DNA of 64,000 bases, from the NCBI RefSeq assembly GCF_004349355.1, contig NZ_SMFK01000007.1, positions 62,001-126,000 on the forward strand, written 5' to 3'. The notes below the pieces were generated by a model that ran no database searches, had not been told where the DNA came from, and worked only from the letters and a program-made list of their open reading frames with translations. Shown piece by piece: positions 39,617-48,052 of the stretch. Every line of letters begins with the position of its first letter. Positions within the stretch are counted from its first letter, which is position 1. Source of the DNA: Flavobacterium cellulosilyticum (GTDB taxonomy: Bacteria > Bacteroidota > Bacteroidia > Flavobacteriales > Flavobacteriaceae). A program made the translations under genes and the position numbers.

Positions 39617-40204
39617 ATGAAAAATCCAAAAATAAAAATCCAAAAAACCGAATTGCTTTCAGACAATTGGTATTTATTGAATAAAGTTACTTTCGATTAT
39701 CAAAAAGAAGACAATTCTTGGATCACCCAAAAACGTGAAGTCTATGACCGAGGGAATGGAGCTGCCATATTTTTATACAACACCTCACAAAAAACCATTA
39801 TTTTAACGCGTCAGTTTCGATTGCCATCCTACCTCAACGGCAACGAAACAGGAATGATGATCGAAGTTTGCGCGGGACTTTTAGACAAAGATCAACCCGA
39901 ACAATGCATCATCCGCGAAACTGAAGAAGAAACGGGCTACCGCATTCCACAGGTTAAAAAAATCATGGAAACCTATATGTCACCAGGCGCAATTACAGAG
40001 ATTTTACATTTATTTATTGGAGAGTATGACGCATCCATGAAAGTAAGTGAAGGTGGCGGACTAGAACACGAGCAAGAAAACATCGAAGTTATCGAAATGT
40101 CTTTTGATGATGCTTATGACATGATAGCAACAGGAGAAATAAAAGATGCAAAAACGGTAACTTTGTTGCAATATGCCAAAATAAATAATTTGGTTGGAAA
40201 TTAA
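39617..40204 (+). CDS. nudK: NudK-type Nudix hydrolase (GDP-mannose pyrophosphatase family)
   Basis: 195 residues, aligning by eye along its whole length with E. coli NudK: RQFRLPSYLNGNETGMMIEVCAGLLDKDQPEQC, then Nudix residues RETEEETGY, then YMSPGAITEILHLFIGEY, and IEVIEMSFDDAYDMIATGEIKDAKTV. NudK hydrolyses GDP-mannose and related nucleotide sugars. The first half of the Nudix box is one residue shorter than the textbook spacing, as in NudK. A 20-bp perfect hairpin follows. Cytoplasmic; its link to the polysaccharide locus 9 kb away is only speculative. Confidence 0.9.
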   Translation: MKNPKIKIQKTELLSDNWYLLNKVTFDYQKEDNSWITQKREVYDRGNGAAIFLYNTSQKTIILTRQFRLPSYLNGNETGMMIEVCAGLLDKDQPEQCIIRETEEETGYRIPQVKKIMETYMSPGAITEILHLFIGEYDASMKVSEGGGLEHEQENIEVIEMSFDDAYDMIATGEIKDAKTVTLLQYAKINNLVGN

Positions 40205-40208
40205 ACCT

Positions 40209-40257
40209 AAACATATAAGTCATATAAGTATCTTTTGCTTATATGACTTATATGTTT
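40209..40257. terminator. Long hairpin between convergent genes
   Basis: A perfect 20-bp stem (40209-40228 with 40238-40257) with a 9-base loop, made of repeated ATATAAGT words. It lies between nudK and the convergent peroxiredoxin gene and could end both transcripts, although the T tract is short. Confidence 0.75.
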
Positions 40258-40268
40258 AAAAATAACTT

Positions 40269-40907
40269 CTATTTATTTGGTTGAGGAGTTGTTCTTAAAT
40301 AGTATTTAATGTATTTAAATCCTTTTGGAAATTTAGTTGGAATTTCGCTATCCGGAATGGCTGGTGAAATAACCACATCTTCTCCTTCTTTCCAGTTTGC
40401 TGGTGTTGCCACGCTATAATTGGCTGTCAATTGTAAACTATCAATCACCCGCAACAACTCGTCAAAATTTCGACCTGTAGAGGCAGGATAAGTCAACGTC
40501 AATTTTATTTTCTTATCAGCTCCGATAATAAATACGGATCGCACTGTAAATTTATCATTGGCATTTGGATGAATCATGTCATACAAAGTAGCTACTTTTT
40601 GGTCTTCGTCTGCAATAATTGGAAAATTCACCGTCGTTCCTTGCGTTTCATTGATGTCTTTTATCCATTCTAGATGGGATTTTAATCCATCGACGCTTAA
40701 TGCAATTACTTTGGTATTGCGTTTTACAAATTCTGGATAATAATTGGCAACTGTACCCAATTCGGTAGTACAAACTGGCGTGAAATCTGCTGGATGTGAA
40801 AATAAAACACCCCAAGAATCACCCAACCATTCGTGAAAATGAATCTTACCCAATGTTGTTTCTGCTTCAAAATCTGGAGCTATATCTCCCAGTCGTAGTG
40901 TGGCCAT
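40269..40907 (-). CDS. 1-Cys peroxiredoxin (Prx6 type)
   Basis: 212 residues; reduces peroxides in the cytoplasm. The active site is VLFSHPADFTPVCTTELG with peroxidatic Cys46 and Thr43. The Prx6-specific long C-terminal extension is present (NWKEGEDVVISPAIPDSE...FPKGFKYIKYYLRTTPQP). DRxG-like context and RSVFIIGADKKIKLTLTYPASTGRNF with the conserved arginine are visible. No second resolving cysteine is obvious in the usual position, supporting a 1-Cys mechanism. It is monocistronic. Confidence 0.95.
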   Translation of the reverse strand: MATLRLGDIAPDFEAETTLGKIHFHEWLGDSWGVLFSHPADFTPVCTTELGTVANYYPEFVKRNTKVIALSVDGLKSHLEWIKDINETQGTTVNFPIIADEDQKVATLYDMIHPNANDKFTVRSVFIIGADKKIKLTLTYPASTGRNFDELLRVIDSLQLTANYSVATPANWKEGEDVVISPAIPDSEIPTKFPKGFKYIKYYLRTTPQPNK

Positions 40908-41384
40908 TTTTAGTTCTTTTTAAAATTTATCTAAAGTTACTTAAAATAAAACCATTGAGGGATTTGATGCTTATAAAAATTTATTAAAAAATTAAAATCT
41001 ATTTGATAAAAGGGTATTGCAAAACAAAATACCGATGTTCGAAATCTCCCCACTTTGTACCAATTACTAGATGCTGATTTAAATTTTATGCTTTTTATTT
41101 GTGTTAGCTGATTATTAGAATGGCTATCATGCTGGGAGACTTCGAGCTACTAGAACAATTCATTTCATTTCCGCTTTTTTTTAATACTTCGCAGAGAAAA
41201 ACACTTAAAACCAAATTAATTTAACTTCATAAAAAAAGAGGATCTAAAATCCTCTTGATATTTATTCTAACCTCTAAACTATATCTCCTTATGTTTTAAC
41301 GTCATCTAATCGGTTCTGTCCTACACAGACTTCATTGTACTACTTTCAGACGCAACGCATCCTAAGCTGTTGGTAAAAGCTGCT
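40908..41384. other. 477-base gap: terminator-like hairpin and a short gene remnant
   Basis: No full gene was recognised. On the minus strand, 41236-41256 forms an 8-bp hairpin (AAGAGGAT/ATCCTCTT) followed by a T run, like a terminator for the toxin-antitoxin transcript. On the plus strand, 41322-41402 reads YTDFIVLLSDATHPKLLVKA and continues to a stop that overlaps the 3' end of the PIN gene. This looks like the tail of a lost protein gene, but it could be chance. Confidence 0.45.
41236..41256 (-). terminator. Terminator-like hairpin downstream of the toxin gene
   Basis: An 8-bp stem (41236-41243 with 41249-41256), loop of 5, T run on the minus strand. It lies about 130 bases after the PIN-domain stop. 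Confidence 0.6.
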
Positions 41385-41798
41385 TTACAAAATGCTATTT
41401 GAATATTCCTCAGCTGTCATAATTGGAATTGTAGCATTCTTAAAGTCTTTTCCGTTTCTAGTTATTATTATTGAGCAGTTAGATTGCAAAGCAGAAAAAT
41501 ATTGAACAGCATCTTCAAAATCTTTGAAACTCGAATTCAGTGCTTTATCAATTGTTTCTTCATTAACCTCACAAATCTCACAGATTATCTTAAACTTTCG
41601 AAGTTTATTCAAAACAGATTCGGATGTTTCATATTTATTTAAAACGTAATTTATTGTCGTGAATGAAAGAGGTGAGACAATTATACTAAGTTTTTTTTGA
41701 TCTGCCAAGGTAGCAACTTTAGCAATGGAATCAAAAAAAGGATCTCTTTCTCCCAACAAATCTAAAATTACGTTAGTATCTAAAAAAAGTCTGCTCAT
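41385..41798 (-). CDS. PIN-domain toxin (VapC-like ribonuclease)
   Basis: 137 residues of the PIN fold. FLDTNVILDLLGERDPF has the first acidic residue (Asp7) and FKDFEDAVQYFSA carries Asp93/Glu95/Asp96. IITRNGKDF near residue 111 provides the last conserved polar block. VapC-type toxins cleave tRNA or rRNA when the antitoxin is degraded. Its start overlaps the stop of the antitoxin gene (ATGA at 41795-41798), the classic toxin-antitoxin layout. The pair is next to an attC-like structured repeat and a broken HNH gene, so it is likely mobile cargo. Confidence 0.9.
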   Translation of the reverse strand: MSRLFLDTNVILDLLGERDPFFDSIAKVATLADQKKLSIIVSPLSFTTINYVLNKYETSESVLNKLRKFKIICEICEVNEETIDKALNSSFKDFEDAVQYFSALQSNCSIIITRNGKDFKNATIPIMTAEEYSNSIL

Positions 41799-42043
41799 TT
41801 GTATTTTTGTTCTAAATAATCAGCACGATCTTTTTTATAATCATAATCAGCTGGAATTTTAGTACCTGAAGAAAGACTTTTTACAAACGGTGAAATTTGA
41901 AAGTCATCATTAGTCTTGTCTGAAGTCAAAGAATTAAGATAATTTTCTATAAGTCGAGACAAGCTTACTTTTTTTTCAGCTGCATACTGTTTCGCTTTTT
42001 CAATGATCTCTTGATCAAGCTTCAAAGTCAGTTTAGTATCCAT
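41795..42043 (-). CDS. Antitoxin of the PIN toxin (ribbon-helix-helix, DUF6364-like)
   Basis: 82 residues. The first 40 (KLTLKLDQEIIEKAKQYAAEKKVSLSRLIENYL) form a short strand and two helices, as in ribbon-helix-helix DNA-binding antitoxins. The C-terminal half is acidic and disordered-looking and should wrap the toxin (FVKSLSSGTKIPADYDYKKDRADYLEQKYK). It is the first gene of the pair and probably represses the operon. The upstream 190 bases contain the structured repeat at 42140-42245. Confidence 0.88.
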   Translation of the reverse strand: MDTKLTLKLDQEIIEKAKQYAAEKKVSLSRLIENYLNSLTSDKTNDDFQISPFVKSLSSGTKIPADYDYKKDRADYLEQKYK

Positions 42044-42139
42044 AACATATAATTATTTATACGTACAAATATATAAATTTCGAACGTAACAATCACAGGT
42101 TTCAAATTTATTTTGGGATTACTATCATCCTTTTTCTGA

Positions 42140-42245
42140 TTTGAGATGGCTGGAAGTTCGAAACCGCTCAATTTTCGGCATAACGAAAATTTGATGCGGA
42201 ACGATAATTCCACTAAATTCCAGCTATATCAAAGGCTGTTAGCGG
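42140..42245 (-). repeat. attC-like structured repeat A (3' of the HNH gene)
   Basis: Outer arms 42140-42155 and 42218-42233 pair at 14 of 16 positions. Within them is a core (42202-42220, minus strand GAATTTAGTGGAATTATCG) identical to one in the repeat at 62152-62277, and an inner hairpin TTTTCG/CGAAAA. The end box reads CCGCTAAC on the minus strand (42238-42245) and includes the stop codon of the HNH frame. The arms differ in sequence from the other copy while the fold is kept. Confidence 0.8.
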
Positions 42246-43273
42246 CTGCTGTTGTTGTTTTCATTCGTTGTTTGTAATAATAATTTTAGTAAGTTAATTG
42301 TTAGTGGCGGTTCTTCTTTGTGTAGCATTGAATGACAATTTTGACAAACTGGAATTAAGTCGTTTATTGGGTCAACCTGATATGCTTTTCCGATTTGTGA
42401 AACTGGCGTTAAATGATGAACTTGTATAAAACCTTTTCCGATTTCTCCATACGATTTTTCAAATTCGAAACTGCAAACCACACAAATTGCTTTCCAATGT
42501 TTCACACAAAGTTGTCTTGCTTTTGAGTTTCTTTCGTAGGAATTTACAATTATTGTTCGCTTAATTCCTTCAAAAAGTTCTGCGGTATATTCTTCTGAAA
42601 TTTCTTCTGGATAAATTTCTTCGCCTGTCAAATCGATTTCGATTAATTCTTCGATTATCTCAGGTCATAATTGCCAAATAAATTTATTTCCTTCATCCCA
42701 ACCGTTAAAAAATAAATCCCAAAACTTATATTTTTCAGTATTTCATACCGTGAAATTAATATCGTAAAATTCTGCAATCCTCTTCGCGTATCGTCCGATT
42801 TCAAGATTTAGTAATGGCTGAGTGGTTTCTAAAATCAATGCAATTTGGCTTGCATAAGCTTTATGGTCTTGAAAAGAGTACAAACTTTGAAAAATTGCTA
42901 AATCGAGTTCGTTTGTCAGTTTTTTATTTTGAAGGATTTCAGTCCATTCTAAACTGTTCAGCTCAGATGATTTTGCAAAAATGTCTTTTCTTATTATTGA
43001 TTTTTCTTCTTGATTTTTTTCGTTAAACGGATTGGCTTTTGTTACTTCAACATCGATTTTCATTTGATTGCCAATAATCCATAAAAAAGAATGAGCGTCT
43101 AATAAAGTTGTATTATTGTCTTTTGTTTTTAAAAATTCTCTTGTTTGTTTAATTATGTTGATGTAAGTCGAATAATTTTCCCAAGAAAGATTATGACTTG
43201 TTTTAAAATCAGCAATTCCAAAAATTCCAATAATTTCAAAAATTTCGTCAAATTTTGTTTGAGAAATTGGCAT
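42239..43273 (-). pseudogene. HNH endonuclease gene with two in-frame stops
   Basis: One frame of 345 codons is interrupted by TGA at 42743-42745 and again at 42665-42667; everything between and after stays in phase (NTEKYKFWDLFFNGWDEGNK, then PEIIEELIEIDLTGEE). The C-terminal part is a canonical HNH nuclease: CVVC, VHHLTPVSQIG, NDLIPVCQNCHSMLH. The N-terminal part (DAHSFLWIIGNQM) is like that of other stand-alone HNH restriction-type proteins, but its function is not recognised. The second stop fits a CGA-to-TGA change (QL-R-PEI). The shorter parts 42239-42631 and 42743-43273 could be made separately, but a dead gene is simpler. Confidence 0.75.
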
Positions 43274-43764
43274 AAACTGATTTCTGTCTTTTATAAAAAC
43301 AAATAAGCTATAAATTGATAACTTAATTTTTCGTCAATAAACACTTCAAAAGCCGATTGATTTGAAATCTTGCTTTTAAATAAATAAAACCACAACCACT
43401 TTCGCAATTGTGGCATTTTCAAATTATCTAATTTTGAAGTTTTCTTCCCTCCATTTTTTGGTTTCTCAAAACCTGTTCTGAAATCGCTTTTTCTTTTTTA
43501 TCAAAGACACTATTTCTGTGATTAAATTAATTATACGAATTCAAAAACCTCACTTTCATGATTTTGGACCATTTATAAGTATTCGGAATATTTAGCGTAC
43601 AACCAAGTACTTAAAAAAATATTATTTTTCTTTTTTTACCTTAATAATCAATACCTTACATTAATTTGATATATATTTACAAGGCAATTCCAATAAACAA
43701 AATAATAAATATTTTTATTTTTTTTACCCTCAATAATTATTTTAAACATTTAAATCTTTATTTT
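43274..43764. other. 491-base gap with a possible gene fragment
   Basis: A+T-rich. On the minus strand about 43300-43470 reads KPKNGGKKTSKLDNLKMPQL and then RKWLWFYLFKSKISNQS before a stop, which has protein-like composition but no ATG at its beginning; it may be the tail of a decayed gene that preceded the HNH gene. The rest leads into the S9 peptidase gene, and no clear promoter was found. Confidence 0.35.
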
Positions 43765-45795
43765 ATGAAAAAAACTTTGCTACATCTTGCAGTATTTATT
43801 ATCACAGTGAATGCTATCCTTGCACAGACAAAAACCATCAAAACCGACATTCCAATTTTAGACCGTGAGTTATTCTTTGGAAATCCAGAATTTGTTGGTG
43901 GTAAATTAAGTCCTGATGGAAAATACATATCCTTTATGAAGGAATATGAGGGCATTATGAATATTTGGGTAAAAAAATTCGATGAACCTTTTGGGAATGC
44001 TAGGCCACTTACGAATAGCAAACGTCCAATGCAAGGCTATTTCTGGTCAGAAGACGGTAAATACATCCTTTATGTCAAAGATGAAAATGGCGATGAAAAC
44101 ATAAATATCTTTGCTGTTGATCCAATGGCAACAGCTGAATCAAGCAAAGTTCCAGCATCTCGAAACCTTACTCCACTAAAAGGAATTGCTGCAAAAATAA
44201 ATTTAGTAAGTAAGAAAAACCCAGATTTAATAATCGTATCATTAAACGATAGAGATAAAGCTTGGCACGATTTATATGAGCTAAAAATTGCTACAGGAGA
44301 ACTTACTAAGATTTATGAAAATAAGGATAGAGTTACAGGCTTTGACTTTGATTGGGACGAAAATTTAAGAGTAGTATCTAAAACTGACGAAAAGGGAAAT
44401 ACAATAATGTACAAAAAAGAAGGCGAATCCTTAACTCAAATATACGAAACATCAGTTTCAGAACAAGCTTACATTACTAGTTGGACGCCTGATAACAAAC
44501 AAATCTACATAGTAAGCAATAAAGGAGATTTAAATCTTTCTACTTTACTTTTAATGAATTTAGACACTCAAAAAATCACTAAAATAGAAAGTGATCCTAA
44601 AAACAAAGTTGATTTTGGCGGACTTAATACAAGTGATTTAACACACGAAATTATTTCTACTTCCTATACCGATGACAAAACTACCTATTATTGGAAAGAC
44701 AAAAAATGGGAAGCAAGTTATACCTATTTACAATCAAAATTTCCAGGGAGAGAAATAACTTTTCAGAGTTTGACAAAAGATGAAAAGAAATTATTGGTAG
44801 CAATTTCGGGAGATAAATATGCCTCAGAATTATACTTTTTTAATATTGATACTAAAGAATTGCTTTTGCAATATGTATCAAGACCAGCATTAAAAAAAGT
44901 AGAACAATATTTGGCAGCAATGACTCCAATAAAATATAAAAGTAGTGATGGCGTAGAAATTTCAGGCTATTTAACTCTTCCTGTTGGTTCAAGTGGAAAG
45001 AATTTACCAGTAATAATGTTTATTCATGGTGGACCAAAGGGACCTAGAGATAATTGGGGCTATAATTCATATGCTCAATTTTTGGCAAATCGAGGCTATG
45101 CTGTTTTGCAACCCAATTTTAGAGCAAGTGGAGGTTATGGTAAAAAATTCCTGAATGCAGGTGATTTACAATGGGGGAAATTAATGCAAGATGACATTAC
45201 TTGGGGCGTAAAATATTTAATTGCTCAAGGAATTGCAAACAAAGATAAAGTTGCCATTATGGGCGGGAGTTATGGTGGTTATGCAACTTTAGCTGGTTTA
45301 GCCTTTACCCCAGACGTATATGCTTGTGGTGTTGATATTGTTGGCCCTAGTAATCTTTTCACACTTTTAGAATCGATACCTGCTTATTGGGAAGCAGGAA
45401 GAGCTAGTCTCTATGCAATGGTTGGCGATCCAAAAACAGAAGAAGGCAAAAAAAGAATGGAGGAGGCAAGTCCGTTGTTTAGTGCTGATAAAATTGTAAA
45501 ACCATTATTGATAATCCAAGGGGCAAATGACCCTAGAGTTAAAAAAGCAGAAGCTGATCAAATTGTTATTGCTTTGAGAGACAAAGGAAAAAAAGTTTCC
45601 TACCTAATGGCAGATGACGAAGGCCACGGCTTTAGAAAGCCCGTTAACAATATGGCAATGTTTGCTGAAACAGAAAAATTTTTGGCAGGAATTCTTGGCG
45701 GAAAATATCAAAAAGAGATGCCTGAAAATGTTGCCAACCGATTAAAAGAAATTACAGTTGACATTTCGAAAGTTACCTACGAGCCTAAAAAATAA
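43765..45795 (+). CDS. Prolyl-oligopeptidase-family (S9) serine peptidase, exported
   Basis: The ATG at 43765 gives 676 residues and a signal peptide ([21 protein letters not shown]); the 33-codon extension upstream is A+T-rich noise. Residues about 40-390 look like a beta-propeller with WD-like blades ([35 protein letters not shown]). The C-terminal alpha/beta hydrolase carries the nucleophile in [15 protein letters not shown], the acid in [13 protein letters not shown] and His in DDEGHGF. It is likely periplasmic, cleaving short peptides. Single-gene unit. Confidence 0.93.
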   Translation: MKKTLLHLAVFIITVNAILAQTKTIKTDIPILDRELFFGNPEFVGGKLSPDGKYISFMKEYEGIMNIWVKKFDEPFGNARPLTNSKRPMQGYFWSEDGKYILYVKDENGDENINIFAVDPMATAESSKVPASRNLTPLKGIAAKINLVSKKNPDLIIVSLNDRDKAWHDLYELKIATGELTKIYENKDRVTGFDFDWDENLRVVSKTDEKGNTIMYKKEGESLTQIYETSVSEQAYITSWTPDNKQIYIVSNKGDLNLSTLLLMNLDTQKITKIESDPKNKVDFGGLNTSDLTHEIISTSYTDDKTTYYWKDKKWEASYTYLQSKFPGREITFQSLTKDEKKLLVAISGDKYASELYFFNIDTKELLLQYVSRPALKKVEQYLAAMTPIKYKSSDGVEISGYLTLPVGSSGKNLPVIMFIHGGPKGPRDNWGYNSYAQFLANRGYAVLQPNFRASGGYGKKFLNAGDLQWGKLMQDDITWGVKYLIAQGIANKDKVAIMGGSYGGYATLAGLAFTPDVYACGVDIVGPSNLFTLLESIPAYWEAGRASLYAMVGDPKTEEGKKRMEEASPLFSADKIVKPLLIIQGANDPRVKKAEADQIVIALRDKGKKVSYLMADDEGHGFRKPVNNMAMFAETEKFLAGILGGKYQKEMPENVANRLKEITVDISKVTYEPKK

Positions 45796-45885
45796 AATGT
45801 TTTAGAAATAATAAATCAACTCAATTAATCAAATCACTCTCAAAAAATTGAGCTTGGAATTTTAAAAACAAAACTGAATAACAAA

Positions 45886-45929
45886 CCGCATATTCGCAGA
45901 TTCTCTACTAGAAATCTGTGAATTTGCGG
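45886..45929. repeat. CCGCAnATTCGCAGATT hairpin repeat, copy 2
   Basis: Left arm 45886-45902 and right arm 45913-45929 pair at 15 of 17 positions with a 10-base loop. Related in sequence to 39514-39549. It lies between the convergent peptidase and thioesterase genes and may act as a terminator. Confidence 0.7.
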
Positions 45930-45960
45930 CGTATAGTTTATTCAAGTAAAAAAAGCTTCT

Positions 45961-46509
45961 TTATTCCAATTCTACCTTAACATGATAGTCTTTAGAACTC
46001 AAGATGGATTCGATTGATCCAAAAGTCGCTACGCTTTTTTGGTATTCTTTTTCTTTTTTCAGAGCCAATTGCCTCACTCCATGTTGAAAACGGCTTACTT
46101 CTTTGAGATTGTTCAGAATTAAACCTGGAACCATTGCTTTTTTTCCGTCATCGCCTATGGCAACCATAGTGAAATAGGAGGAATTACAATGTTTTACGGC
46201 TCCTGTTCGAATATTTTCAGCTTCAACACGAATCCCTACAATCATGGAACTATGTCCAACATAATTCACACTCGCTTTCATCGTAACTAATTCGCCAACT
46301 TCAATAGGTTTTAAGAAGTTAACAGTATCAACGGAAGCAGTTACACAATAATTTTCAGAAAATCGAGAAGCACAAGCAAAGGCAATTTGATCTAATAAGG
46401 ACAAGATAAATCCACCGTGAATTTTACCACTAAAATTAGTGTGTGAAGGCAACATCAATTCCGAAATACTAATATGGGAGGATTTTACTGTTTTGAATCG
46501 GGTTTTCAT
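45961..46509 (-). CDS. Acyl-CoA thioesterase, hotdog fold
   Basis: 182 residues with a BFIT/YciA-like hotdog domain: LPSHTNFSGKIHGGFILSLLDQIAFACASRFSENYCVTASVDTVNFLKPIEVGELVTMKASVNYVG, with the catalytic-type Asp in LLDQIA. About 60 extra residues at the C-terminus (VSRFQHGVRQLALKKEKEYQKS) are helical. Such enzymes hydrolyse acyl-CoA to free acid and CoA in the cytoplasm. It lies just downstream of the rubredoxin-like gene in the same direction, 32 bases away. Confidence 0.9.
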   Translation of the reverse strand: MKTRFKTVKSSHISISELMLPSHTNFSGKIHGGFILSLLDQIAFACASRFSENYCVTASVDTVNFLKPIEVGELVTMKASVNYVGHSSMIVGIRVEAENIRTGAVKHCNSSYFTMVAIGDDGKKAMVPGLILNNLKEVSRFQHGVRQLALKKEKEYQKSVATFGSIESILSSKDYHVKVELE

Positions 46510-46541
46510 TTATTTTTATTAAGATTTTTAAAAGCACTAAA

Positions 46542-47969
46542 TTAGTTTATTGTCGCCAAGTCTATGAAATTTATTTTAGGCGATTCGCATAAAGAGCAAC
46601 AATAGTCTTCAGGTAAATCTTTGAATAATACCTCTTTTGGAATCCCTTGAACCACATCTCCAAATTCAGAATTATAAAGTGTTAAACATTCAGGACATTG
46701 ATGAACATCTTGTTTTTTAACTTCTTTTTTTACTGTAGTTGCACTTTCCTCAGCCACTGAAGTACCTAATTCATTAAAATATTTCTTGCTCAATTCAATC
46801 AAAATATTCGGCAGTTCGAGCTTATCTACATCTTGAGTATGAACAATGTATTCCTTGGAATTGGGGTCAAAGTTTTTGGCATATAAAACATTATAGGTTG
46901 CTCTAATCTTAATGGATTCTAATTCTTTTGGAGTGTCATTTTTTTCAATTACAATCGATGTAAAATAATGCCCATCTCTGTTGTATTCCGAAAGCCCAAA
47001 AGTAAGTCCATAAGTACTAATGTCAAATTGATCTAAAGTTCTAACCAAAAAGGTTTTCAAATTTAAGGCCCATTCTTCGGCTACAGGCAAATGCCAGTTT
47101 AATTCTAATAAGGAATGGCGGACATTGATCCCTCTTTTTCCTAAAAATTTTTCCCAATCTAATTTTCTTTCCTTAGGAATTCCTTTGACAACAAATGATT
47201 TCCATGGTGTGATACAAATTTTTCCGATTTTGCATTCAAAACATAAATCACACATCTCTTTTAGAAAATCTAAATCATATAAATTATTTCTCCAATATAA
47301 TCCTAACCAATATTGATCAATACCCAATCTATTCATTCCTTCATAATACGGAAACGGGTAGAATGGAACATTTAAGGGCTTGTCGATAGTTCTATTATTT
47401 GTATCTAATTCGTCGTTAACCAGTTGAAAAATCATCTCGGCAGAATCAGGCTCTTCTTTTAGAATATTTTCAATAGCGTAATAGACTTCGGCTATATTCC
47501 AACTGTAAATCAAAACGGGATAGACTTCCATTTTATCCCATTTTGGCAAACGGATATAAACATACCAATAATCCTCATGATGGGAAGCTATAAAGTTAAT
47601 ATGCCCTGTAAACAAAGGAACCAATTCTTGATTTGGATCGGTGATATTTACTTTTAATTTGGGTTGTTCTTTAAATTGTTCTAAGACATACAAAAATTTA
47701 TTTCCTGTAAGCCAAGAAGAATTTCTAAAAATATCTGTCGAAACATAGGACGAAACAATATTATTTCCGCTTTTTTCATTTGGAAACACAAAGTGATGTT
47801 TCCCCATTTTTTCCTTATCAATGGCTTTAAACCCTTTTGGGAAAATAATATCCTGTCTTGAGCCAAATGAAATAGATTCGAGTCCTTGTTCCATACTCAT
47901 GGCAACAATTTCCTTTAATTCACCTGGTGAAATCACGCCTCCTTTTACTATTAATCGAGTTAATTCCAT
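46542..47969 (-). CDS. NIR/SIR half-domain protein with a C-terminal rubredoxin
   Basis: 475 residues. The N-terminal VKGGVISPGELKEIVAMSMEQGLESISFGSRQDIIFPKG is a nitrite/sulfite reductase ferredoxin-like half domain. The middle repeats the fold (CKIGKICITPWKSFVVKGIP). The C-terminal 60 residues are a rubredoxin (CPECLTLYNSEFGDVVQG ... LPEDYCCSLCESPK). The C-x5-C...C-x3-C cluster that holds siroheme and Fe4S4 in true reductases is missing, so it is unlikely to reduce nitrite itself. It may pass electrons to the NasA-like protein encoded directly upstream on the same strand. Function is inferred. Confidence 0.75.
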   Translation of the reverse strand: MELTRLIVKGGVISPGELKEIVAMSMEQGLESISFGSRQDIIFPKGFKAIDKEKMGKHHFVFPNEKSGNNIVSSYVSTDIFRNSSWLTGNKFLYVLEQFKEQPKLKVNITDPNQELVPLFTGHINFIASHHEDYWYVYIRLPKWDKMEVYPVLIYSWNIAEVYYAIENILKEEPDSAEMIFQLVNDELDTNNRTIDKPLNVPFYPFPYYEGMNRLGIDQYWLGLYWRNNLYDLDFLKEMCDLCFECKIGKICITPWKSFVVKGIPKERKLDWEKFLGKRGINVRHSLLELNWHLPVAEEWALNLKTFLVRTLDQFDISTYGLTFGLSEYNRDGHYFTSIVIEKNDTPKELESIKIRATYNVLYAKNFDPNSKEYIVHTQDVDKLELPNILIELSKKYFNELGTSVAEESATTVKKEVKKQDVHQCPECLTLYNSEFGDVVQGIPKEVLFKDLPEDYCCSLCESPKINFIDLATIN

Positions 47970-48052
47970 GTTATTTAGATTTTAGAATTTAGAATTCTGA
48001 TTTTAGATTTCAGTTCTAAACTGATCACTTAAAACTGAACACTGATCACTTT

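Noticed and set aside
42239-42631. Independent small HNH protein
   Set aside because: It is in phase with the upstream part; the two stops between are better explained as decay of one gene, though independent expression cannot be excluded.
43666-43764. Upstream start for the S9 peptidase
   Set aside because: The extension is A+T-rich noise; the ATG at 43765 is followed by a signal peptide.
46542-47969. Functional nitrite reductase
   Set aside because: The siroheme and Fe4S4 cysteines are missing.
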